64,000 bases of DNA from Tepidamorphaceae bacterium (lineage in GTDB: Bacteria > Pseudomonadota > Alphaproteobacteria > Rhizobiales > JAKSCL01), in contig JANQPO010000017.1 of the NCBI GenBank assembly GCA_028289445.1, positions 186,001-250,000 on the forward strand. The letters are read 5' to 3'. Below the pieces are notes generated by a model. That model was not told the DNA's origin. It searched no databases and saw only the letters and a list, made by a program, of their open reading frames with translations. Of the stretch, positions 9,446-18,911 are shown in pieces (position 1 is the stretch's first letter; each line of letters starts with the position of its first letter). Both the position numbers and the translations under genes were made by a program.

Positions 9446-10426
9446 TCAGATGTCGAACGAGTCTCCTTGGACAAGCGGCAGGCCTGCGAACCCCGTTTCC
9501 GCGGCGGCATCGAGAACGACGGTAGCGGCCGCGAGGTCCTCGAAGGCACGGCCTGCGGACAGGAAAACGCGCAGCCCTGATGTCCTGGGCGAAACCGACC
9601 TGGCGACAAGCGCTGAAAGGTCCTTCGCGCGCGCGGCAAAGGGCATCTCGGTCGATTGCCACGTGCTGCGGAGGCGGCTGGCGTCGTCGGCAATCGTCAG
9701 CCCGGCTGCATCGACCAGCGCCGGATCGATCTCCGTCGCGCCGGGGCGAAACGATCCCACGGATATCAGCAGTGCATCAGGTTTAATGTCATCCTGTCCG
9801 ATCAGGGGATGGTTCGAGAGGGTCGCCAGGGCGATCACATCAGCGCGGTCGACGGCATCGCGGATGTCGGCGGCTGACACCGGCAGAGCCGTCCGTGCGC
9901 GGATCGACCGGGCGGCGTCGACGGCCCGCGCCCGGTTGCCGGTCGCCGACACGATGAAGATGTCGGCAAAGTTTCGCACACGGCACAACATTTCTACGTG
10001 GGCTATCCCCTGGGCGCCGGTGCCGATGACGGCCAGGGTGTCGACCTTGGTGGGTGTCAGGTGCTTTACGGCGATGGCCGACGTTGCCGCCGTCCTCAGC
10101 GCCGTGATGCGGCGACCGCCCATGATCGCCCGGACGGCGCCGGTCGCCGCGTCCATGACGACGACAACCGCGTCGATCATCGGCCGTCCGCGGTCTGGAT
10201 TTTCAAGAACACCCGACAGCACTTTGACCGAGGCCAGCCCACGTCGCGGCCAGTAGGCCGGAAACGTCGTGTAGTTCGCCGCGTGGTCGTCGGCGTCTAT
10301 CCGAATCGGTGGCGGATCGTCGAGCTGTCCGGCGGCCAAGTCGCTGAAACCACTTTCGATTCGGGCGATCAGTTTCACCGGATCCAGAAGAGCAGCGACG
10401 TCGGCTTCCGAATACCAGGTGACCAT
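9446..10426 (-). CDS. Ornithine cyclodeaminase/mu-crystallin family protein
   Basis: NAD(P)-dependent enzyme (326 aa). Members deaminate ornithine to proline, reduce cyclic imines or oxidise amino acids such as alanine. The Rossmann motif is VIGTGAQGIAHVEML, preceded by the family hallmark GRRITALRTAATSAIAVKHL. A dimerisation N-terminus (MVTWYSEADVAALLDPVKLI) is present, and CGGAGAA lies before the ATG. It is the first gene on the minus strand ahead of the sugar-type importer, 205 bp from the binding-protein gene. Whether it shares that transcript is unclear, since the gap could hold a promoter. Which family reaction it performs is not decided by sequence. Confidence 0.88.
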   Translation of the reverse strand: MVTWYSEADVAALLDPVKLIARIESGFSDLAAGQLDDPPPIRIDADDHAANYTTFPAYWPRRGLASVKVLSGVLENPDRGRPMIDAVVVVMDAATGAVRAIMGGRRITALRTAATSAIAVKHLTPTKVDTLAVIGTGAQGIAHVEMLCRVRNFADIFIVSATGNRARAVDAARSIRARTALPVSAADIRDAVDRADVIALATLSNHPLIGQDDIKPDALLISVGSFRPGATEIDPALVDAAGLTIADDASRLRSTWQSTEMPFAARAKDLSALVARSVSPRTSGLRVFLSAGRAFEDLAAATVVLDAAAETGFAGLPLVQGDSFDI

Positions 10427-10808
10427 GATGCTTCTCCGCGCCCGGCAAATGACGGCGTTCGCGCGCCCCGGCGGGGCCGCTTGCTACCCCATCTACAATC
10501 TTTGTGAGATATTATGAAATACATTTGTTCTTGGCGATGACCGATTGCCGGTGTAAGGTTCCTTTCGTTCTGTTGGCGCGAGTGAATGCGGGCGGCGGAG
10601 GATTCGCTGCTTGATCGATGAGCCGGCAGATCAGCAATCGGCCTTTTGCCGTCGCGTCGATGGGGAATGGGTCGCAGAACAAAGTCATGGTTGCCGCCGG
10701 AACGACACGCTTGAGATCGGCACCCCGAGTCATCGAGCGGCGCCGATCCGAATTCAGCGATACGCGCACGACCCGGCGGCGCCAAAAGAAACAAGGGAGA
10801 ATGCACTC
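10427..10808. other. Divergent intergenic region (382 bp)
   Basis: Space between the ornithine cyclodeaminase-like gene (minus) and the first polar amino acid importer (plus). It contains an AT-rich motif at 10504-10523 that resembles the TGATATATCA-type palindromes near other genes here. The open frame running from 10611 into the binding-protein gene lacks a signal peptide and looks like read-through, so I regard it as leader DNA. Confidence 0.45.
10504..10523. promoter_or_regulatory. AT-rich candidate operator, degenerate
   Basis: GTGAGATATTATGAAATACA, a loose relative of the GTRATATATYAC palindromes at 15947 and 27106. It lies in the divergent region in front of the amino acid importer. 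The match is imperfect, so this is a weak call. Confidence 0.3.
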
Positions 10809-11699
10809 ATGTTACTGCAGAAGATTGTTGCGACCTCCGCGCTTGTTGCCGCGCTGGCCATCACGCCCGCCCAGGCGCAGGACACAGGCGACGCCGGTTT
10901 GGCGGCATTCGCCGAGGCGCTTGGCGATCCGCAGCCGTTTGAATCGTATCCCAAGCCATGGCCGCTCAATAACCTGGTCACGGCCGGAAAACTGACGGTG
11001 GGAACGACAGGTCAGGCGCCGCCGCGCACGTTTATCGACCCGGCAAGCGGCGAGTTAACCGGCAGCTATGTCGAGCTTTTCAAGAAGCTTGCCGAGGACC
11101 TGGGACTTGAAATCGAATTTGTGAAACTCGACTGGCCCGGAATTCTGCCCGGCCTGACCGCGAACCGGTTCGATCTCGCCTGCGATGGCGCATCCTGGTC
11201 GGCACAGCGCCTTGGGTCATCCGACTTCCTGATGACGTCGCCGACGGCCGTCAACGCGACGGTTGCGCTCGCCAAGAAGGACGCCAGCATTTCGGACTGG
11301 GCAGCCATGTCGGGCAAGAAGATCGGTGGCGTGCGCGGTGAGATCTACTTCGAAACCGCGAAGGAAAGGCTGTCGGGTATCGATCCGGTCGAGTATCCCG
11401 GCATGAGTGAGTCGCTGCTTGGCTTGCAAAACGGTCAAGTGGTCGCTATCGCGCTGAATCTCGCCAATGCGTTGGACGTGCTCGCGAAGTCGCCGATCGC
11501 CGACCAGCTTGAGCTTGTCGGGCCGCCATTGCAGGTCTTTGCCCAGGGCTTGTGTGTGAACCCTCGCCAGCCGGATCTGTTGGTGGCTGTGAACGTGCTT
11601 CTCGGCAACTATCGCGCCGACGGCACGCTGCAGGAACTGATCGGTAAATACTCGACGTCGACGGCCGAGGTCGAGTTATTGAACAGCATCGGGTACTGA
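10809..11699 (+). CDS. Polar amino acid-type ABC substrate-binding protein
   Basis: Periplasmic binding protein (296 aa) of the PAAT type. The ATG at 10809 is chosen because it starts a standard Sec signal (MLLQKIVATSALVAALAITP, then AQAQ) and follows AAGGGAG. The mature part has the SBP_bac_3 pattern: LTVGTTGQAPPRTFIDPASG, GSYVELFKKLAEDLGLEIEF, WPGILPGLTANRFDLACDG. The arginine/aspartate pair used to hold alpha-amino and carboxyl groups is not plainly conserved. An amino acid derivative is therefore possible. First gene of an operon with two permeases, an ATPase and five downstream genes. Confidence 0.9.
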   Translation: MLLQKIVATSALVAALAITPAQAQDTGDAGLAAFAEALGDPQPFESYPKPWPLNNLVTAGKLTVGTTGQAPPRTFIDPASGELTGSYVELFKKLAEDLGLEIEFVKLDWPGILPGLTANRFDLACDGASWSAQRLGSSDFLMTSPTAVNATVALAKKDASISDWAAMSGKKIGGVRGEIYFETAKERLSGIDPVEYPGMSESLLGLQNGQVVAIALNLANALDVLAKSPIADQLELVGPPLQVFAQGLCVNPRQPDLLVAVNVLLGNYRADGTLQELIGKYSTSTAEVELLNSIGY

Positions 11700-11721
11700 G
11701 ACCGGACGTTTCGTACCGGCC

Positions 11722-12393
11722 ATGAACCTCGACTTTGGGATCATCGCGGTCGTATGGCCGGCGCTCCTGCAAGGAAGTCTGGTCACGATCCAGTTGACGC
11801 TGGCGGTTCTCGTCTGCGCGACCCCGCTGGCGGTTCTGGTGGCGCTCGGCCGGGACTCTAGGCTCCCGGCCGTGCGCCTGCCACTCGCGGTCATGAGCGC
11901 TATATTGCGCGGGATCCCACCGCTGTTGGTTCTCTTCATCGTGTTCTTTGGCCTGCCTCCCGCCGGCCTCGCCCTTGATCCGTTCCCGTCTGCGGTTCTG
12001 GCCATGACGTGCTACATGGCCTTTTACTTCGGCGAGGTGTTCCGCGGTGGCCTGCAGAGCGTTCCGCCCGACCAGTGGCGCGCGGCGGACGCCTTGGGGC
12101 TAAAGCGCTCGCGAACCGTCGTCCGGATCATTCTGCCGCAAACGCTCCCCGCCGTTCTGCCACCGTATATCTCTCATGCGACGGAGGTGCTTAAGGGGAC
12201 GGCGCTGGCCACGGCGGTGGCCGTGCCGGAACTCACGTCGGCCGCGAGGCAGGTTTTCGTCGTCACCTTTCGCCCGTTTGAGGTCCTCATGGTGGCCGCC
12301 GTCATCTACGCCGTCTTGGATGGCATTTTGCTCGCGCTTCAACATGCCGGAGAGCGCTGGGCCGCCCGAACCGGCACATCGACTCGCTATTGA
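11722..12393 (+). CDS. Polar amino acid ABC transporter permease
   Basis: HisM/HisQ/GlnP-type permease (223 aa) with about five helices. It carries [19 protein letters not shown], the usual region after the third helix, and the EAA loop [20 protein letters not shown]. The stop overlaps the following permease region. It follows the binding-protein gene by 22 bp. Together with the next permease it should form a heterodimer. Confidence 0.9.
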   Translation: MNLDFGIIAVVWPALLQGSLVTIQLTLAVLVCATPLAVLVALGRDSRLPAVRLPLAVMSAILRGIPPLLVLFIVFFGLPPAGLALDPFPSAVLAMTCYMAFYFGEVFRGGLQSVPPDQWRAADALGLKRSRTVVRIILPQTLPAVLPPYISHATEVLKGTALATAVAVPELTSAARQVFVVTFRPFEVLMVAAVIYAVLDGILLALQHAGERWAARTGTSTRY

Positions 12394-12401
12394 GCGCCGC
12401 C

Positions 12402-13088
12402 ATGCGTATCGACCTCTTGATGGACTATTGGCCCGCGATCTGGAACGGCTTCCTGATTACGGTGCTGCTGTCCTTCGTCGTGTTGGCCTTATCGACACCC
12501 ATCGCCTTTTTCCTCGCATTGGCGCGGCAGTCGCAGTTTGCCATGTTGCGATGGCCGGCCACCGTCTACGTGAACGTCTTCCGTGCTCTGCCGGTGCTGA
12601 TCGTGCTCTATTTCGCCTTCTACGCGTTGCCGCAATTCGGAATGTCACTATCGGCATTTCAGGCCGCCACGGCGGGCCTCGTGATCGCCAGTTCAGCCTA
12701 CCTCGCGGAGGACATTCGCGCCGGCTTGGCGGCCGTCGATCCGGGGCAGCGGCAGGCGGCGACAGCGCTCGGCATTCCCTATTGGAGGGCGCTTCGGCGC
12801 ATCTACCTGCCCCAGGCCATTCCCATCTCCCTTCCGCCGTACATCACGCGTGCCATTATCATCGTGAAAGGCACGGCGCTCGCGTCATTGGTCGCGGTCA
12901 ACGACCTGACCGCGGAGGCCGTGCGAGCGATATCGATCACGTATCGGCCTTACGAGTTTCTTGCCGTGGCTGCTGCTCTCTATCTGTTGATCAACGCTCT
13001 GCTGGCGGTTCTTCAGTCCCTCGCCGAACGCCGGATTGCCCTGAAACATGGACGCGTGGTCGCCGGGCCCGCGACTGTTGTACAATGA
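12402..13088 (+). CDS. Polar amino acid ABC transporter permease (second subunit)
   Basis: HisM/HisQ-type permease (228 aa from ATG at 12402). A TTG at 12390 that overlaps the previous stop (TTGA) would add four residues and is a real alternative, since TTG/stop overlaps recur here. Visible features are [19 protein letters not shown] and the EAA loop [20 protein letters not shown]. The stop overlaps the ATPase start by four bases (ATGA). Confidence 0.9.
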   Translation: MRIDLLMDYWPAIWNGFLITVLLSFVVLALSTPIAFFLALARQSQFAMLRWPATVYVNVFRALPVLIVLYFAFYALPQFGMSLSAFQAATAGLVIASSAYLAEDIRAGLAAVDPGQRQAATALGIPYWRALRRIYLPQAIPISLPPYITRAIIIVKGTALASLVAVNDLTAEAVRAISITYRPYEFLAVAAALYLLINALLAVLQSLAERRIALKHGRVVAGPATVVQ

Positions 13089-13915
13089 CGAACACAACCC
13101 CACCCGACTCGCCAATGGCATCATCGGATGGAGCATCTGGTTCCGATGCCATGGTCGAAGTGCGCAACCTCAAGAAGCAATTCGGAAGCCTCGTCGCGGT
13201 CGAAGACGTTTCGTTGAGCGTCAAGGCCGGCGAGGTCTTTGCGATTATCGGGGCATCCGGCTCCGGCAAGTCGACCATTTTGAAGTGCATCAACTTTCTT
13301 GAGCCGCCGACGGCCGGCGAAATTTGGGTCGACGGGCGACGGGTTGGCGTCGTCCAGACGGGCGGTCGCCTGCGGCCGGCGCGCGCGTCGGAGTTGCGCC
13401 TGAGCCGCGCCGAGATCGGAATGGTGTTCCAGAACTTCAATCTGTTCCCCCATTTTACCGCCCTGCAAAACGTAATCGAGGCGCCAATGGCCGTGCGCGG
13501 TCTCAGCCGTCGCGACGCTGTCGACCTGGCCAAGGAACTCCTCGACCGCGTCGGGCTTGGCGACAAGTTCGATGAACATCCCCGGAGGCTGTCGGGTGGC
13601 CAGCAGCAGCGGGTGGCCATTGCGCGCGCCTTGGCGATGCGCCCCAAGGTCATGCTGATGGACGAGGTGACCTCCGCCCTGGACCCCGAACTGGTCGAGG
13701 AAGTGCTTGGCGTGATGAAGACGCTGGCGCGCGACGGCATGACCATGCTCGTCGTCACGCACGAGATGGCCTTCGCCAGGGATGTCGCCAACTCGGTGGT
13801 GTTCGTGGATGGCGGCCGCGTGGTCGAGCAAGGGCCGCCGTCGGAGCTCTTGCGGGCGCCCCAGGAGGCACGCACGAAAGCCTTTCTGCAACGCATTTTA
13901 CGGACCGACGCGTAG
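13085..13915 (+). CDS. Polar amino acid ABC transporter ATP-binding protein
   Basis: HisP/GlnQ-type ATPase (276 aa). Walker A is GASGSGKST (56-64), the Q-loop is [10 protein letters not shown], the signature is LSGGQQQR (169-176) and Walker B is VMLMDE (189-194). An open frame extends far upstream, but the ATG at 13085 overlaps the preceding stop and begins a normal-length protein with a short polar leader. Completes the first PAAT importer. Confidence 0.93.
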   Translation: MTNTTPPDSPMASSDGASGSDAMVEVRNLKKQFGSLVAVEDVSLSVKAGEVFAIIGASGSGKSTILKCINFLEPPTAGEIWVDGRRVGVVQTGGRLRPARASELRLSRAEIGMVFQNFNLFPHFTALQNVIEAPMAVRGLSRRDAVDLAKELLDRVGLGDKFDEHPRRLSGGQQQRVAIARALAMRPKVMLMDEVTSALDPELVEEVLGVMKTLARDGMTMLVVTHEMAFARDVANSVVFVDGGRVVEQGPPSELLRAPQEARTKAFLQRILRTDA

Positions 13916-13945
13916 AGTGTCACGGCCTAAGAGGATGGTGCCCGC

Positions 13946-15898
13946 TTGACCGCGTTTCCGAACCTGTTTCGACCCATTCGCCTGGGTCCGCTCGAAATCC
14001 CGAATCGGATCGTCTTGACCGGGCACGGGACCGGAATGGGCCGGGACTTCAAGCCGGACGAGCGCATGATCGGGTATTATGAGCGGCGGGCCGCCGGCGG
14101 CGTTGGGCTCATCATGCTTGGTTCGCAGCAGGTTCATCCGTCGTCTCCGGGCATCACCAACTTGTTGTGCAATTACGACAGCGGCATTGAGCCGGGGCTG
14201 GCTGCCGTCGCCGACGCCGTGCATCGCCACGGCGGGCGTGTCTTCGGGTATCTCTCGCACATGGGAGTGGCTACCACTACGGCGCCGGATGTCTCCTGGT
14301 CAGCCTCGCCGGTCCATAATCAGCGATATGGCGCAGTCGCGCATCCCATGAGCGAGGCGGAGATTGCCGAGGTCGTCGGCGCGTTCGCGGCTGCGGCGGC
14401 GCGCTGCATATCGGCTGGTCTCGACGGCATCGAGGTGCATTGCGGCCACGGGCTGCTGTTGAACCAATTTCTGTCGCCCCTAACCAATCGGCGCTCGGAC
14501 CGCTATGGCGGCTGCGTTGAAAACCGCATCCGTTTTCCAGCCGAAGTCGTGGCCGCCGTTCGCGCGGCGGTCGGTGCTGACATTCCCGTCGGCATTCGTT
14601 GCTCCGGCGACGAGCTTGTGAACGGTGGCCTCACCGTCGACGATATGGCCGAAATCGTTCCGCTTCTCGTCGCGGCCGGGCGGCTGGATTATGTCGATGT
14701 GAGCGCCGGCAATGACGGCTACGTAGTCTCCAACATGCTGCACGAGCCGCCAATGGGAGGTGGACCTGCGCCGTTCGCCGCTATCAGTCGCCGCCTGCGC
14801 GGGGCCGTCCGTGTGCCCGTTATTCATGGCACGGGCATTGCCACCGCCGAGGTCGCGGAGGCTGTCATCGCCGGAGGCGACGCGGACATGGTCGGGATGT
14901 GCCGTGCGCTGATAGCCGACCCTTTCTTGCCGCTGAAGGCACGCGAAGATCGCATAGCGGAGATCACGCCCTGTGTCGGCTGTCAGCAGGCATGTTTCGG
15001 CCGCCTGTTCAGCGGCCGGCATATTTCATGTGTGGGCAATCCGGTCACCGGCCGCGAAATCGAGCTTCCCGCTCCCGCGAAGGTGAAGCGGGCGCGCAGT
15101 GTGCTCGTAGTCGGTGGCGGGCCGGCCGGTTCGGAGGCGGCGCGCATCGCGGCACTGCAGGGCCACTCAGTTACGCTACTGGAGCGCTCCGCCGGGCTCG
15201 GCGGCCGGGTGCGGTTGGCGGCGATGCTGCCGGGCCGCCAGCGATGGCTGCGGCTGATCGACCACAAGGCGGGGGAGCTTGAACGCTTGAACGTAAAGGT
15301 CGAGCTGGGCTGCGAGGTCGGGGCGGACACCGTCGTCGAAAGGCATCCCGATGCCGTTCTCGTCGCCACTGGCGCGACACCGGTGATGCCGGAGATTGAC
15401 GGAATCGACCAGCCTCACGTTCATTGGCTCGACGCGGCGTTGCTGGCACCGGACGCGCTTGGCGAGCGGATACTCATTGTGGACTATCTGGATCGGCAGC
15501 CGGCCTTTGCGGCAGCGATGCATTTCGCCGATCAGGGCGCGTCCGTCACCATCGCCACATCGTCTTTTCAAGTCGGTCACCGCATGGTGATCCAGAACCA
15601 GACGCATTTCTATCGGGAGGCGCTGGGTCGTGGCATCGTGTTCGCGCCGTTGTCGGAAGTTGTTGAAATCACCGCGACGGACGTCATCCTTCGCGATCCA
15701 TTGGTCGGGCGACAGCGGCGGATTGGCGGGGTCGACTCCGTTGTTGTCGTCGCACCCGGCGGCCCGAGCGCGCGGCTCGCATCTGCCATCGCCGGCGCCG
15801 GCATCGCAGTGCGGGCAATCGGCGACGCCCATGCTCCACGTGACGTGGAAGCAGCTATCCTGGAGGGGCATCTGGCAGCGCGAGCTTTGTCTGCCTAG
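13946..15898 (+). CDS. Old yellow enzyme-type NADH:flavin oxidoreductase with C-terminal FAD domain
   Basis: Two-domain flavoenzyme (650 aa, TTG start) of the 2,4-dienoyl-CoA reductase/trimethylamine dehydrogenase type. Residues 1-340 are the FMN-binding TIM barrel (NRIVLTGHGTG; EVHCGHGLLLNQFLSPLTNR; SDRYGG). Four cysteines, C343, C346, C350 and C362, spaced C-x2-C-x3-C-x11-C, can bind a 4Fe-4S cluster. From 386 onward lies an FAD/NAD(P)-binding domain (VLVVGGGPAGSEAARIAALQ). Relatives reduce enoyl-CoAs or demethylate quaternary amines such as stachydrine or carnitine derivatives. Its place behind an amino acid importer fits catabolism of an amino acid betaine or unsaturated acid, but that is inference. 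Confidence 0.88.
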   Translation: MTAFPNLFRPIRLGPLEIPNRIVLTGHGTGMGRDFKPDERMIGYYERRAAGGVGLIMLGSQQVHPSSPGITNLLCNYDSGIEPGLAAVADAVHRHGGRVFGYLSHMGVATTTAPDVSWSASPVHNQRYGAVAHPMSEAEIAEVVGAFAAAAARCISAGLDGIEVHCGHGLLLNQFLSPLTNRRSDRYGGCVENRIRFPAEVVAAVRAAVGADIPVGIRCSGDELVNGGLTVDDMAEIVPLLVAAGRLDYVDVSAGNDGYVVSNMLHEPPMGGGPAPFAAISRRLRGAVRVPVIHGTGIATAEVAEAVIAGGDADMVGMCRALIADPFLPLKAREDRIAEITPCVGCQQACFGRLFSGRHISCVGNPVTGREIELPAPAKVKRARSVLVVGGGPAGSEAARIAALQGHSVTLLERSAGLGGRVRLAAMLPGRQRWLRLIDHKAGELERLNVKVELGCEVGADTVVERHPDAVLVATGATPVMPEIDGIDQPHVHWLDAALLAPDALGERILIVDYLDRQPAFAAAMHFADQGASVTIATSSFQVGHRMVIQNQTHFYREALGRGIVFAPLSEVVEITATDVILRDPLVGRQRRIGGVDSVVVVAPGGPSARLASAIAGAGIAVRAIGDAHAPRDVEAAILEGHLAARALSA

Positions 15899-15946
15899 TC
15901 TGGTGAAACCCCCAGTACTCTGGCCTTGCACGCCGAATTGGAATTT

Positions 15947-15958
15947 GTAATATATCAC
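15947..15958. promoter_or_regulatory. AT-rich palindrome GTAATATATCAC
   Basis: Twelve-base near-perfect palindrome upstream of the MmgE/PrpD gene. Its exact reverse complement (GTGATATATTAC) occurs at 27106-27117 in front of another importer operon. Probably an operator shared by both loci; a GntR-type regulator would suit the symmetry. Confidence 0.5.
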
Positions 15959-16079
15959 GAATATGGCAGATATTGCGCTGTCCGGGATTTCCGGCGTCAA
16001 GCCCGAGGGCGGCCAGGCTGCTTGATGGCTGATCCGAGGCGGTGTCTGTCAGCCGGACAATCGTGATGGGAGCTACTCA

Positions 16080-17516
16080 ATGGGCACGACAAAGACCCTG
16101 GCGGATTACCTGTCTGGGATCGAATTCGACGATTTGCCGGAGAAAGTGCGGCGGCGGGCTCTGCTTGGCGTGCTGGATATCCTGGGCGTTACGGTCGGCG
16201 GCTTGGGCATCCCAAGTTACAGCGACAAGTTCATTGCCTTGTCGAGGGCCGTCGGCGGGGGCACGCCCGAGGCCACGCTGATAGGCGGCGACAAGGTGTG
16301 CCTTTCCATGGCGGCTTTCGGCAATGCGTATCTCGCGCACGCGCTGGATTATCCGGATCACGCGACGAACAAGAGCCTGCTTGTGCATTCTCTTATGGGC
16401 GGCATCGTCGTTCCTTCGGCGCTTGCGGCAATCGAGTTTCGCGGCGGCAGTGGCAAGGACTTTCTGGCCGCGGTCGTTGCCGGCTACGAATGCGCTGGGC
16501 GGGTTTTGAGAGCCATCGACATCTCGATGGACATGGAGCCGCACATTATTGGGTTTTCGACCAGTGTCATGGGTGCGGCCGCCGCGGCCGCGCGCGGCTT
16601 GGATTTAACGAAGGACCAAACGCTGTCCACGCTCGGTATGGCCGGTCTCCAGGCACCCGTTCCAGCTGGCTACAAGTTTCTGTTCGACGTCGGTCTGACG
16701 CCGCGCAAGGATATCAAGCAGGGCTGGGGCTGGATGGCACATGCCGGGGTTTTCGCCGCGCAATCCACGTTGATGGGCCACGAGATGCTGCAGGAGAACA
16801 ACATTCTTGACGGCGACCGCAGCTTCGGCCGCATGATGGGTTACGACATCTACCATGAAGAGGCGGTGACACGAGGGCTCGGCGAGGATTTCACGCTCTT
16901 GGGCGAGGACCGCGACACATCAGGCTACCACGCGGAGCTTCAAACCAAGCGGTTTCCAGGGTGTTCCATCACCCACAGCGCCATCACCGGCGCGCGCCAG
17001 ATCATCCATGAAAACGGGCTGGGGCTGGGCGATATCGCGCGCATCGATGTGACAACCAACCGGCGCTCGGGAATTGGTGAGGATGATCAAACCCCCGAAT
17101 CCGTGCAAGATATGCAGTTCAGCATCCCCTATCAGGTCGGCGCCGGGGTGTCCGGCTATCCGCGCGGGCCGGTTTGGTACACGGATGCGCGCGAGACCGC
17201 CTTGAGCGTCGCCAAGAAAACCTTCGTCAACTTCGACGATGACTGCAACGACTATTTCCGCAAGACACGACTCCAGTTCAACAAGGTCGCGATCACCACG
17301 CAAGGGGGCGATGTGCTGCGCGCCGAGATATACGGCGAGAAGATGTTGTTCGACGAGGGCGATATCCTGGAAAAGTATCACGAGTGCACCGCACAGGTGC
17401 TCGGCGCCGACGGTGCGGCACGTTTGCATGACGCTGTGTTCGGGCTGGAGCAGGCGCGCGATACCTCGGCGCTGACCACCGCGTTGGCACCGCCAGCGCG
17501 GAAGTCGGCAGCATGA
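16080..17516 (+). CDS. MmgE/PrpD family protein
   Basis: Member (478 aa) of the MmgE/PrpD family, which includes 2-methylcitrate dehydratase and cis-aconitate decarboxylase. Family features are the helical N-terminus (LADYLSGIEFDDLPEKVRRR), GNAYLAHALDYPDHATN near residue 85, GYECAGRVLRA, and a later KRFPGCSITHSAITGA region. Such proteins usually dehydrate, decarboxylate or isomerise polycarboxylic acids. GGGAG lies eight bases before the ATG. It sits between the OYE-type reductase and a DAO oxidase, with a palindrome in its 181-bp upstream gap that may give it its own control. Confidence 0.88.
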   Translation: MGTTKTLADYLSGIEFDDLPEKVRRRALLGVLDILGVTVGGLGIPSYSDKFIALSRAVGGGTPEATLIGGDKVCLSMAAFGNAYLAHALDYPDHATNKSLLVHSLMGGIVVPSALAAIEFRGGSGKDFLAAVVAGYECAGRVLRAIDISMDMEPHIIGFSTSVMGAAAAAARGLDLTKDQTLSTLGMAGLQAPVPAGYKFLFDVGLTPRKDIKQGWGWMAHAGVFAAQSTLMGHEMLQENNILDGDRSFGRMMGYDIYHEEAVTRGLGEDFTLLGEDRDTSGYHAELQTKRFPGCSITHSAITGARQIIHENGLGLGDIARIDVTTNRRSGIGEDDQTPESVQDMQFSIPYQVGAGVSGYPRGPVWYTDARETALSVAKKTFVNFDDDCNDYFRKTRLQFNKVAITTQGGDVLRAEIYGEKMLFDEGDILEKYHECTAQVLGADGAARLHDAVFGLEQARDTSALTTALAPPARKSAA

Positions 17517-17633
17517 CCCCTCGCAGCGGATCGGCGCGCTTTCGGTTTGTTGGTCTGACGTGACGGAACGAGTTGCCGGTGGACTCCTGTCGGCTGCGAG
17601 CAGTACCGGGCCGATGAAACGGCGGGACGCATA

Positions 17634-18911
17634 GTGGCCGCCATGCAGATGCATATCGATAGCCGTCTGGATTCCCTACCGCGATCCGTCGATGTGGTGG
17701 TCGTTGGCGCGGGCATTGTCGGTCTTGCAGCTGCATTCTTCCTCGCCAAGGAGGGGCTCGGCGTGGCGATCTTGGAAAAGCGCCGCCGCCCGGCCGATCT
17801 GACTTCGGCGCGCTCTGGTGAAGGCGTGCGTGCGCAGTGGGAAACGCCGGATGCCATTGCGCTTATGCTTCGCTCGATTGAGCTCTATCAGCGTTTCGCC
17901 GAACTAACAGGGCGCGAGGAAAACACGGCGGAGCTCAGCCGGTGCGGCTATCTCTACGCCGCGACCAGTGCGCGCGGAGCGATCGGGCTTGCCGATCGCG
18001 TGGCCCGCCAAAGGGCAAACGGCTTGTCGGACGTATCCTATCTGACTGGCGCGGAGGCCAGGCGGCGGTTCACGACATTGTCCGAAACGACGCGTGGCGT
18101 GGCCTTTCGGGCCGGCGACGGAACCGTTGTCGTCGACCGCATCGTGGCGGGTTACCTCGCGGCGACGCCCGCCCGCCTCCTGACGCAAACGCTTGCGCAT
18201 GGCGTTTGCGTGCGCGGTGGCGCCGTCGAGGGGGTGGAAACCGATCGCGGAAAAATCGCAACGCGAACCTGCGTCATTGCCGCCGGCCCCTATGCTTCCG
18301 CGCTGCTTGAGCCGTTCGATGGCGCGCCGCCGATCAGCCTGGTCAGGGGGCAGATCGCGTGTTTCGGCGCTGAGGGCGTTCCGGCGGACCATCCGGCGAC
18401 TGTCGACGTTGACAATGGCACCTTCTGGAGGCCCGACAGCACCGGTTTGCGGATCACGGCTCCCGCACGCGATGCGGAAACGGTTGCGACTCCCATTGAC
18501 GATCCGAGGCCCGACGTGGATTACCCGGCGCGGGCGCTGGCAGGTGCGCGCCGGCTGTGTCCGTTTATCGCCGGCGTCGCCAAGACCGCAGTCGCGCGCG
18601 CAGTACACTGCGGACTCTACGCCGTGACCCCGGACGGTCTACCGGCGATCGGACCGCTGCGGACAGTCGACGGCCTGTTCGTGAACGTTGGCTTCGGCGG
18701 CCTTGGAGTCATGGCCAGCATCGCGGCCGGTGAGCGTCTCGCCGCCGTCATCTCGGGCGCCGGCGCCCACGATCCCATGAGCGCCTTCGCGCCGGAGCGG
18801 TTTCACGATGGTCGACTGCTTTCGGCCGAACCCATGACCGTCAATCATCTGTCTGGGGGCAGCGCCCACGCACCGCCGCCGGCGAGCGAAATCGAGGAGC
18901 GAACAGGATGA
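17634..18911 (+). CDS. FAD-dependent oxidoreductase, DAO family
   Basis: D-amino acid oxidase/glycine-sarcosine oxidase-type flavoprotein (425 aa). The dinucleotide motif is VVVVGAGIVGLAAAFFLAKE at about residues 22-41, followed by the acidic end of strand two (ILEKR). The C-terminal FAD-closing motif is GLFVNVGFGGLGVMASIAAG. Members oxidise primary, secondary or N-methyl amines. The start is GTG; an ATG three codons later is equally possible. It overlaps the next gene by four bases. It has counterparts at 25564-27060 and 46025-47356. Confidence 0.87.
   Translation: MAAMQMHIDSRLDSLPRSVDVVVVGAGIVGLAAAFFLAKEGLGVAILEKRRRPADLTSARSGEGVRAQWETPDAIALMLRSIELYQRFAELTGREENTAELSRCGYLYAATSARGAIGLADRVARQRANGLSDVSYLTGAEARRRFTTLSETTRGVAFRAGDGTVVVDRIVAGYLAATPARLLTQTLAHGVCVRGGAVEGVETDRGKIATRTCVIAAGPYASALLEPFDGAPPISLVRGQIACFGAEGVPADHPATVDVDNGTFWRPDSTGLRITAPARDAETVATPIDDPRPDVDYPARALAGARRLCPFIAGVAKTAVARAVHCGLYAVTPDGLPAIGPLRTVDGLFVNVGFGGLGVMASIAAGERLAAVISGAGAHDPMSAFAPERFHDGRLLSAEPMTVNHLSGGSAHAPPPASEIEERTG

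Noticed and set aside
9285-10256. Open frame of 323 codons on the plus strand
   Set aside because: Antisense to the ornithine cyclodeaminase-like gene, which has the Rossmann motif and a good ribosome-binding site. The plus frame is Ala/Arg/Ser-rich without a domain.
12176-13084. Long N-terminal extension of the PAAT ATPase (would give 579 aa)
   Set aside because: The extension is an out-of-frame reading of two permease genes. ATG at 13085 overlaps the permease stop and gives normal family length.
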